Part shown: positions 57,914 to 64,000 of the stretch, piece after piece | How positions within the stretch are numbered: the stretch's first letter is position 1 | How the letters are laid out: each line of letters opens with the position of its first letter | Assembly: GCA_944332505.1 (NCBI GenBank) | Contig: CALVKC010000003.1 | Location: forward strand, 124,001 to 188,000 | DNA length: 64,000 bases | Reading direction: 5' to 3' | Source of the DNA: an uncultured Bacilli bacterium | GTDB taxonomy: Bacteria > Bacillota_I > Bacilli_A > RF39 > UBA660 | Made by a program: the position numbers and the translations under genes | Notes under the pieces: generated by a model | Told to the model about the DNA's origin: nothing | The model's input: the letters and a program-made list of their open reading frames with translations, nothing else | The model's database searches: none

Positions 57914-59941
57914 TTATATATTATTATCAGATGGTTTAATAGTGTCTAATGATTTAATCATATTATTAAATTCATCATTAATTATTAATGCTTTATTATA
58001 AACGTCAACTCTTTCTAATACAGTTTCATTGGATTTATCAAATCTATCTAAAAAAAATCTTTCTAATTTAGATTTTTTAGTTTCTGTTATGAGTTTGTTA
58101 TTACGTTTTTTTAATGCTTCATTCTGGGATACGTTAGTTGGTTCATTATCTGAAATAGGTATTTCATTTTCTTGACCATTAATATCGCCATTTTCATCAT
58201 TACCAAGATTATCCAAATTATCTATATCAGCATCATTTGATTCATCTCCCATTGACATGTCACCACCTAAACCACCGCTAGGTGCTCCACCACCAAATCC
58301 ACCGCCCATGCCATCATCTTGTTGGCTATCTTGCGTATCATTTTGATATGTAGCGCCTGGCTCTCCATATATTCTGTCAACAGTGTCAAAAATACCAGTT
58401 TTTTGTATAATTTGAGATGTTTTTTCTAATTCTGCTGCAAGCGCTTTTTCTAATCTTATCTCTTCAAAATTATTTTGAATGTCTTTATCACTCCATTTCA
58501 TAATTTCTTTTAATGCACGAGTTTGTGACATGATAGGTATACCATTTCCTGGGTCAGAAACAGCATCTCTAATTGCTGTAACTTTTTTCTGTATGTTATC
58601 AATTTCTAATTGTTCAGCTTGTGTTGACGGATTATTCATTGATAATGAAAAATTGGTTAACTCATCAGTAAAACCTAAAATATATAAATGAATACTTGCA
58701 ATTTTTGTCAACTCCATTAAAAACGCTTGTTGAATTCTATTTACTGTTCTAGTAAATCTGATATCCATTAATGATAAATTTTTACCATCACCAGTAGTTT
58801 CTTCAAAATTCAAAAATGATTTAGGTATGCGCAAAGCAGTTAATACTTTGTTTTGGACGAATTTTATATCATCCATTGCCGTTAAATTTTGTGCAGCAGA
58901 TAAAGTATCAATTGGAGTTGGAGCATTTGGGTCTCTCACTGGAATAAATATATCTTGGTCAACAGATAAAAGATTTTTTCGCAAATCTACTTGCCCAGTT
59001 AATGGGTCTATAATTGGTGTGCGTTTGAAATTATTTGCAATATCTTCAACGTATGCTTTAACATCAGCATCATCAATAGCACCAACATAAATTTTATAAA
59101 CTCTACGTTCAATCGAACGTTCCAATCTATATATTAACATCATGTCTTCCATTAAAGATAACATTCTCCAATGTCTTCTAGCTTTATTTAAATAGCTAAC
59201 CCCATAAGGTAAATACAACGAATCAGTTAATAATCTAAAATGTCCTATTTGCCAATTTCTGAAAGCTGTCTGTGCATTGTTTTCGTCTTGCCAAATAAAT
59301 TTTGTTGTCATGTCTTTAGCATTATCATTTGTATGTGAACCTACAATTGAAAATTGATTTTCAACACCATTTTCTAACCTCTCAACATTGAAAACTGGTA
59401 ATTGTCTCCATCCAGTAATACCAAGTTTATTATCTATATTAAGTAACATAAATTGATTACCATATTTGCACATAGCCCTAATTATCATAGGTGCAGTTAT
59501 TTGCAAATCTAGTCTATTAGTAAACAATTCTTCTAAAACACTTTTTATTCTATCTGATTTAGAATATACATTAATTATTTGCCCTTTAGATGATAATACA
59601 CTACACTCTTCAGATATGATATCAAGTGCTGCACCAATTTCTGGAAATGAATCCATTAAATCGGCATCACGATACATTAATTTAACATTATTAAGACCAG
59701 CAAAAGCTTGTACAGATAAATCAGTATTCGCCTTTATCCATCTATTGTTAAGATATCTATTTTGTTGTAATTCTAACTTAGTTTTTGCAAAATCTTCTTT
59801 ATCAGTAGTCTTATATATTACTTTATCGCCATACGATGAGAAATCATAAGTATTATTATGTGGAACATCTTTTTTTATGTCCCAATTACCACTAATAGCA
59901 TTATCTAAGTTCTGAAATACCGTGAATATTTTTTTTGCCAT
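57914..59941 (-). CDS. Portal protein (gp20-like)
   Basis: The 675-residue protein is the T4-type portal: LNNRWIKANTDLSVQAFAGL, YRDADLMDSFPEIGAALDII, SEECSV, then IIRAMCKYGNQFMLLNID, HFRLLTDSLYLPYGVSYLNK, ARRHWRMLSLMEDMMLIYRL and ERRVYKIYVGAID (the clip and stem). FIPVRDPNAPTPIDTLSAAQ, LRIPKSFLNFEE and FTRTVNRIQQAFLMELTKIA follow. The C-terminus is a Gly/Met-rich and acidic linker (GGGFGGGAPSGGLGGDMSMG) before a final helix. It forms the dodecameric ring for DNA entry and neck binding. It follows the terminase gene in the order typical of T4-like phages (reversed orientation here). Confidence 0.92.
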   Translation of the reverse strand: MAKKIFTVFQNLDNAISGNWDIKKDVPHNNTYDFSSYGDKVIYKTTDKEDFAKTKLELQQNRYLNNRWIKANTDLSVQAFAGLNNVKLMYRDADLMDSFPEIGAALDIISEECSVLSSKGQIINVYSKSDRIKSVLEELFTNRLDLQITAPMIIRAMCKYGNQFMLLNIDNKLGITGWRQLPVFNVERLENGVENQFSIVGSHTNDNAKDMTTKFIWQDENNAQTAFRNWQIGHFRLLTDSLYLPYGVSYLNKARRHWRMLSLMEDMMLIYRLERSIERRVYKIYVGAIDDADVKAYVEDIANNFKRTPIIDPLTGQVDLRKNLLSVDQDIFIPVRDPNAPTPIDTLSAAQNLTAMDDIKFVQNKVLTALRIPKSFLNFEETTGDGKNLSLMDIRFTRTVNRIQQAFLMELTKIASIHLYILGFTDELTNFSLSMNNPSTQAEQLEIDNIQKKVTAIRDAVSDPGNGIPIMSQTRALKEIMKWSDKDIQNNFEEIRLEKALAAELEKTSQIIQKTGIFDTVDRIYGEPGATYQNDTQDSQQDDGMGGGFGGGAPSGGLGGDMSMGDESNDADIDNLDNLGNDENGDINGQENEIPISDNEPTNVSQNEALKKRNNKLITETKKSKLERFFLDRFDKSNETVLERVDVYNKALIINDEFNNMIKSLDTIKPSDNNI

Positions 59942-59973
59942 TATAACTCAATAATTTACACTTATTATTATAA

Positions 59974-59982
59974 ATAAATATT
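59974..59982 (-). promoter_or_regulatory. Candidate late promoter box for portal gene
   Basis: Exact AATATTTAT on the minus strand, 33 bases before the portal start at 59941. Confidence 0.45.
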
Positions 59983-59994
59983 AATAAAAAATAA

Positions 59995-60025
59995 AAAAAT
60001 GGCAACATATATATGCTGCCATTTA
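59995..60025 (-). terminator. Terminator of the terminase gene
   Basis: On the minus strand AAATGGCA pairs with TGCCATTT around a CATATATATG inner dyad, followed by a T run. Confidence 0.7.
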
Positions 60026-60041
60026 TATACATTACCATATA

Positions 60042-61907
60042 TTATCTTCTATTACCAAATAACCACATAAAATTACCATGTATTGATTTATTCTTTATTG
60101 TTTTATTATTATAAAATGGTAAATTATTATTAGGTGTCATATCATAATTAGTTCTATGCTGTCTAGTCTCAATATTTCCGCTAGTCATATATGAACTTAG
60201 AATAGCAGCATCTTTATTCTTTACACTAACTAATTTATTGATAGAATATTGCATGATAAATAATCCCATAGCTAAACAAGTGATTGAGTCATCATGTGCC
60301 CCACTCATATGGTCCATACGTCCAGTATCACCTTTGAATATCCAAGTTTCTAATTCATTAATGACTCTTATTGAACGAATTTTAAACTCATTGTTTTTAA
60401 CCATACTTGCAAAATTAGACAATACTGGAAATCTATTTCCTTGAAAATGGAAACCAGGTAATTTATCTTGATATGAATCGAATAATGGTTTCGATGCATA
60501 TTGTACAGTATATGTTTTTTGTGTACTATCCTCATAGTATATATTCTTATAGCCTAACTGAATTAAAGTCAATAAACATGCATCACCAACCCCACCAGTT
60601 GAATCTACAACAATATATGCTTCATTATACATTCTTGCATAATTAAATGCCATTTGTCCAATTTCATCTCCAGTTTTCTTTCCTAAATATTCCATTACTT
60701 GTTCAACAATAGGCATACCATGTTCATCAACACCATCCATATCAATCATTTCAATTGCTGTTCTATCACCAGCATCACCTCTAGATGGGTCAATAGCACA
60801 TATATACCTATGCCCTTCATAAGGCGGTTTCCAAAACCACGTTTCTGGCACTAATGCATCTGACATATTTGTTAATGGTTCACACACATTGAGTGTTTGT
60901 TGCATCTCAATAAATTCAGGTGAAACTACGTTATTGGCAGAACCCATAAATGACACATCTAGTTCTTGAGCTATTTTCATAGTGTCATTGTTGAAAGACT
61001 TACACATATCAACATACCAAGGTGATGTCGGAGTCCATCCTTCTTTCTCTAGTTTACGCCATTTTTCTTCATCATATTTTATTGTTCCAGAGCTATCTAA
61101 TGTATCCTCTATTATCCACTCAATATCGCCAGTTTCTTTATTTTTTTTATACCATGATAAATTTTTATTATATCTCAAATCTTGATACCACTTAAATTCT
61201 ACTGGGTTATAATTATTTTCTTTGGATAATGCTTGTTTATAAGTATTGTAGTATAATTCATCTTTACCATTAGGCGTGGAAACCATGATAATTTTTGAAT
61301 TTGGTACTGAAGCTGTTGCAGCGACTGCCGATGAGTATACAGCTAAACCATCTTCAATAAAGGCAGCCTCATCAAAAATCAATATAGATACTGCTGAAAT
61401 ACCACGAGCAGCATTTGGACCACTTGACCTAGCATATACTTTACTACCATTAAACAATTCTAATTCTGATTTACTATTTTTTACAAAAATATCCTTTTTG
61501 TTTTTTTCAGATTTTGGGTCTGGAGAATAATAATCATCACCCCAATACCATCTTGGTACTTGCAATAAAAAATCTCTAATTTTAGATATTAATTGTTGCG
61601 ATAAATCTAATTTATTACCAATACATAGTATTGTTTCTGGTGAATCTTTGGGTGAAAATACTATTTGCGCAGCAGCCCATGCTGAAGTTATTGTTGTAAT
61701 ACCAGCTTGTCTATGCTTTATCGCAATGCTAGCTTTATTTTCAGCTAGACTTTTAAGAAACGCTTTTTGTCTAGGAAACAGATTAAATGGAGTTAGTTTA
61801 CCTACACTAGCATTAAAAGTTGATAAATATTTTTCAATGAAAAATATTCTAGTTTTGTCCATATATGATTTGGCATATTGATTTGCCATTTCTTGCATAT
61901 CAATCAT
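60042..61907 (-). CDS. Terminase large subunit (gp17-like)
   Basis: The 621-residue protein is the packaging motor. The ATPase part has an adenine-binding FPRQKAFL region, a deviant Walker A KHRQAGITT (64-72), Walker B ILIFDEA (175-181) and coupling motif STPNG (210-214). The nuclease part has AIDPSRGDAG with Asp373, VVDSTGG with Asp435 and GAHDDS with Asp539/540, as in the RNase H-like headful nucleases. The length is close to T4 gp17 (610). It packages DNA through the portal in the next unit and cuts it. No small terminase is recognised in the window. It lies 14 bases after the 508-residue gene. Confidence 0.93.
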   Translation of the reverse strand: MIDMQEMANQYAKSYMDKTRIFFIEKYLSTFNASVGKLTPFNLFPRQKAFLKSLAENKASIAIKHRQAGITTITSAWAAAQIVFSPKDSPETILCIGNKLDLSQQLISKIRDFLLQVPRWYWGDDYYSPDPKSEKNKKDIFVKNSKSELELFNGSKVYARSSGPNAARGISAVSILIFDEAAFIEDGLAVYSSAVAATASVPNSKIIMVSTPNGKDELYYNTYKQALSKENNYNPVEFKWYQDLRYNKNLSWYKKNKETGDIEWIIEDTLDSSGTIKYDEEKWRKLEKEGWTPTSPWYVDMCKSFNNDTMKIAQELDVSFMGSANNVVSPEFIEMQQTLNVCEPLTNMSDALVPETWFWKPPYEGHRYICAIDPSRGDAGDRTAIEMIDMDGVDEHGMPIVEQVMEYLGKKTGDEIGQMAFNYARMYNEAYIVVDSTGGVGDACLLTLIQLGYKNIYYEDSTQKTYTVQYASKPLFDSYQDKLPGFHFQGNRFPVLSNFASMVKNNEFKIRSIRVINELETWIFKGDTGRMDHMSGAHDDSITCLAMGLFIMQYSINKLVSVKNKDAAILSSYMTSGNIETRQHRTNYDMTPNNNLPFYNNKTIKNKSIHGNFMWLFGNRR

Positions 61908-61921
61908 AACAATTATTTTTT

Positions 61922-63448
61922 TTAATCAATTAGTTTAGCTTCATAGCCTATATTTTTGCCATTTGCATTTTTAATTACAAAAACATTAATATTTTCTTCT
62001 TTATTTAATTTTTTTAGAATTGAAATAATTTCTTCATTGTTTAACCGTCTTCCATTACCACTGTAAATATTGCCAAATAATTCAATAAATCTTTTATATA
62101 TCTTATACCCTAAACCTATGTGTTGATAATTAGGATTTATAAAGATATGTAACTGATATAAATATTCGTTATTTATTTCTCTAGGTTCGGCTTTTAAATT
62201 GATAATATTTTCTGGTAATTCAATGTTATCAATAGTAACGTGCATTTGAAACTGATAATCATTAATTTGTTCTTCTTTAAAATCTATATTGTTTGTTGAA
62301 CAATTTTTTATTAAATCATAAAAATAGTCATTATCAATATCATCAATATTTTCTTCAGTAATGTATTGGTCTTCAATAACAGATTTATTATCATTGCCCT
62401 CAATAGATGATATATTGTCACTGTATTTTAAATCTTCAATTGAACTATTCAATAGCTCTTTCTTTATTTTATCCCCTAGTTTAGTTAGTGCTAAAATCTC
62501 TTTCAAATTCATGTTAAACTCATCAACCTTCATTTCACAAATGTGCATGAAATAATATGGTAATATTTTAGTATCATTAATATTATTACCAATGATATTC
62601 CATAACCCAACACCAAATCTCAAATCCCAAGGTTCAGCAATCAAAAAATCAGCTTGTTTAATAATATACATCGCTTTTTTATTATCGTTTGGTAAACCAT
62701 GCGATGCAAATAATTCAAATAAACCTCTAACTGTTTCAGCTAATAAATATGGAAATATAATTCCTTGAGATGAAATATGTGTTTTTTCACCTTTTGAACC
62801 TAACTCTACTTCAACATATGAACCTTGCATTGGGTTTTTATCACTTATTTTTTCTTGCACATTAAATAATAAATAATCATTTATTAATCTTATTTTTTCA
62901 TATATTGGTAAAAGTTCTGGATTTAACTCATATATTTCATGTAAAAAATATTTAACACTTGAAAATTCATACGATATACCTTGTATTAATGAATTTATTA
63001 ATCTACGCTTTAGAACAACTTTAGTTAAATTATCATAATCATTTAAATCATCAAATTGATAATCTCTATTATCCGAATCTTCTGGTAAAATTCTAAATGA
63101 ATGTTTAGGCTTAATTTTATCAGTAATTGTACATTCTAGAACAATTGTTTCGTTTGGGATATTAAATAATTCAGTTACTATTTTTTCACATAATTTAGTT
63201 AAGTTATCTCTTATTGGTTCTTCTAATTTTTTACACTTAGTAATTAGTGTAGATAATAATGATAATAATTCACTATTATTTAAATTATGTAAATCACTGT
63301 TATTGAATTTTTCCATAATATGATTATATCTTTTCTTAATCAGATAATAATCATATTTGAATTCTTTCTCAGGTGGAAATGCTTGATTATCACCAAGAGA
63401 TGTATTGTGATTTTTTAATTTACTATATAAAAATTTAGGTAATTTCAT
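61922..63448 (-). CDS. Large protein with C-terminal GNAT-like region, upstream of terminase
   Basis: The 508-residue protein has a helical N-terminal domain (residues about 1-330; LLSLLSTLITKCKKLEEPIR, YFLHEIYELNPELLPIYEKI, GLFELFASHGLPND). An acidic linker and a C-terminal alpha/beta region with a GNAT-like strand and loop follow (LHIFINPNYQHIGLGYKIYK, then RFIELFGN and IGYEAKLID). The QHIGLGYK segment fits the acetyl-CoA pyrophosphate loop. The substrate is unknown. It is between a small CTS-like gene and the terminase gene in one unit. The fusion is unusual for a packaging cluster and could instead be a virion component. Confidence 0.5.
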   Translation of the reverse strand: MKLPKFLYSKLKNHNTSLGDNQAFPPEKEFKYDYYLIKKRYNHIMEKFNNSDLHNLNNSELLSLLSTLITKCKKLEEPIRDNLTKLCEKIVTELFNIPNETIVLECTITDKIKPKHSFRILPEDSDNRDYQFDDLNDYDNLTKVVLKRRLINSLIQGISYEFSSVKYFLHEIYELNPELLPIYEKIRLINDYLLFNVQEKISDKNPMQGSYVEVELGSKGEKTHISSQGIIFPYLLAETVRGLFELFASHGLPNDNKKAMYIIKQADFLIAEPWDLRFGVGLWNIIGNNINDTKILPYYFMHICEMKVDEFNMNLKEILALTKLGDKIKKELLNSSIEDLKYSDNISSIEGNDNKSVIEDQYITEENIDDIDNDYFYDLIKNCSTNNIDFKEEQINDYQFQMHVTIDNIELPENIINLKAEPREINNEYLYQLHIFINPNYQHIGLGYKIYKRFIELFGNIYSGNGRRLNNEEIISILKKLNKEENINVFVIKNANGKNIGYEAKLID

Positions 63449-63449
63449 A

Positions 63450-63896
63450 TTATTTCTTAGATAATAAATTATTTAGTTCCTTTTTTGTAAATGGTATTGA
63501 ATTTTCTTTAAGATTAGCTATATGCTCGTTAGTTAAATGAATTTTAGCATTAACATTAGATTTAGATATTAATTGTTTAATTTCTGGTCTATTTGTCATT
63601 TTTCTAAAATTGCTAGTTGCATCTGATGGATTAGAGCCATTAACATCTAACGTAATAGTATTGTTAGTTGGATTACCATCATAAGAATTTGCATTAACTA
63701 TAAAGTCTTTATCATTAGGGTTTTTTGATTTAGCTTTACTTAAATCTCCAGCTAATGAATTATAACTATCCGATGATGGCTCAACATAAGCATTCCCATC
63801 TTCATATAATTTTAATTCTTTTTTTTCAAATACTTTATATAATTTATTCTCTTTCAAAATGAGTTTATTTAATTCTTTTTTTGTAAAAATTTTCAT
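63450..63896 (-). CDS. Small protein with capsid-targeting-like N-terminus
   Basis: The 148-residue protein starts MKIFTKKELNKLILKEN. Leu14-Lys15-Glu16 fits the L/I-x-E prohead-protease pattern. A second similar helix, FTKKELNNLLSKK, closes the protein. The middle is polar and Asn/Ser/Asp-rich (ANSYDGNPTNNTITLDVNG). I infer a possible internal head protein. It is one base before the next gene and has an exact AATATTTAT box 18 bases upstream, so it starts the terminase unit. Confidence 0.5.
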   Translation of the reverse strand: MKIFTKKELNKLILKENKLYKVFEKKELKLYEDGNAYVEPSSDSYNSLAGDLSKAKSKNPNDKDFIVNANSYDGNPTNNTITLDVNGSNPSDATSNFRKMTNRPEIKQLISKSNVNAKIHLTNEHIANLKENSIPFTKKELNNLLSKK

Positions 63897-63913
63897 AATA
63901 CCATTGTTTTTAG

Positions 63914-63922
63914 ATAAATATT
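63914..63922 (-). promoter_or_regulatory. Candidate late promoter box for terminase unit
   Basis: Exact AATATTTAT on the minus strand, 18 bases before the start at 63896 and just after a terminator. Confidence 0.45.
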
Positions 63923-63936
63923 ATCAAAATAAAAAA

Positions 63937-63961
63937 AATCTAGAGTAAAGTACTCTAGATT
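63937..63961 (-). terminator. Rho-independent terminator
   Basis: AATCTAGAGTA pairs perfectly with TACTCTAGATT around AAG, with a T run on the minus strand. It ends the gene entering from the right edge. Confidence 0.75.
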
Positions 63962-63962
63962 C

Positions 63963-63998
63963 TTATCTTTCAGCAACAAATGGATTTTTTTTACTTAT
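63963..63998 (-). CDS. C-terminal end of a gene entering from the right edge
   Basis: Eleven codons (ISKKNPFVAER) and a TAA stop lie directly before the terminator on the minus strand. Too short to identify; the open frame and position make a real gene end likely. Confidence 0.4.
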   Translation of the reverse strand: MSKKNPFVAER

Positions 63999-64000
63999 CT

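Noticed and set aside
1..64000. tRNA genes
   Set aside because: No cloverleaf or T-arm-like sequence was noticed in the intergenic gaps I read; a covariance search was not possible.

Overview
The window is a piece of the genome of a large, strongly AT-rich tailed phage with a contractile tail. Virion genes of the T4 type are present on the minus strand: large terminase (gp17-like), portal (gp20-like), S77 prohead protease (gp21-like), acidic scaffold (gp22 position), major capsid protein (gp23-like), tail sheath (gp18-like), a baseplate-hub OB-fold protein (gp5-like without lysozyme) and a gp55-like late sigma factor. Several signs point to a Bacteroidota host: no Shine-Dalgarno-like sequence stands out before the start codons I read, one promoter fits the Bacteroidota form TTTG-N20-TAnnTTTG, and one fibre carries a FISUMP-type domain. 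The code looks standard, with mostly TAA stops, a few TAG and at least two TGA.

Layout from left to right. 1-1242: 3' end of a homing-endonuclease gene, a hairpin-rich GC-enriched stretch without a gene, a terminator and a small acidic protein. 1271-10508 (minus): three related fibre/adhesin proteins, a very large tail sheath and tail-completion-like proteins. 10590-14288 (minus): small membrane protein, a phosphoribosyltransferase-like protein, a neck-like protein and a kinase-like protein with a zinc ribbon. 14349-17172 (plus): SNF2-type helicase and two small conserved proteins. 17210-22512 (minus): a family B DNA polymerase broken into two genes by a split intein, with a separate Vsr-like homing endonuclease gene in the gap. 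22613-29986 (minus): three large fibre or adhesin genes. 30041-32675 (plus): five small genes, including a WYL-like protein. 32701-40152 (minus): PhoH-like ATPase, baseplate and other tail proteins, and the late sigma factor. 40276-46411: four glycosyltransferases around small unknown genes and an apparent dead HAD-like protein. 46485-48860 (plus): nucleotide-metabolism operon with a degenerate HD-domain protein, dUTPase and an IMP dehydrogenase/GMP reductase. 48874-63998 (minus): a repeat-rich fibre and the head-morphogenesis and packaging genes.

Transcription units can be read from the DNA. Most minus-strand late genes or groups have an AATATTTAT box 12-40 bases before the first gene and a strong hairpin after the last one. 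Box and hairpin alternate regularly along the window, which suggests late promoters served by the gp55-like sigma factor. The nucleotide operon instead has a host-type promoter.

The most notable element is the polymerase locus at 17210-22512. The N-half ends in an intein N-part starting at Ser627, directly after the GD of the catalytic YGDTD-type motif. The C-half begins with a 38-residue intein C-part followed by TDGFNF. The endonuclease gene lies exactly between them. A second member of the same endonuclease family is cut by the left edge of the window. Other points of interest are probable capsid-targeting and prohead-protease sites in several proteins, two apparent pseudoenzymes, and the four-glycosyltransferase set.
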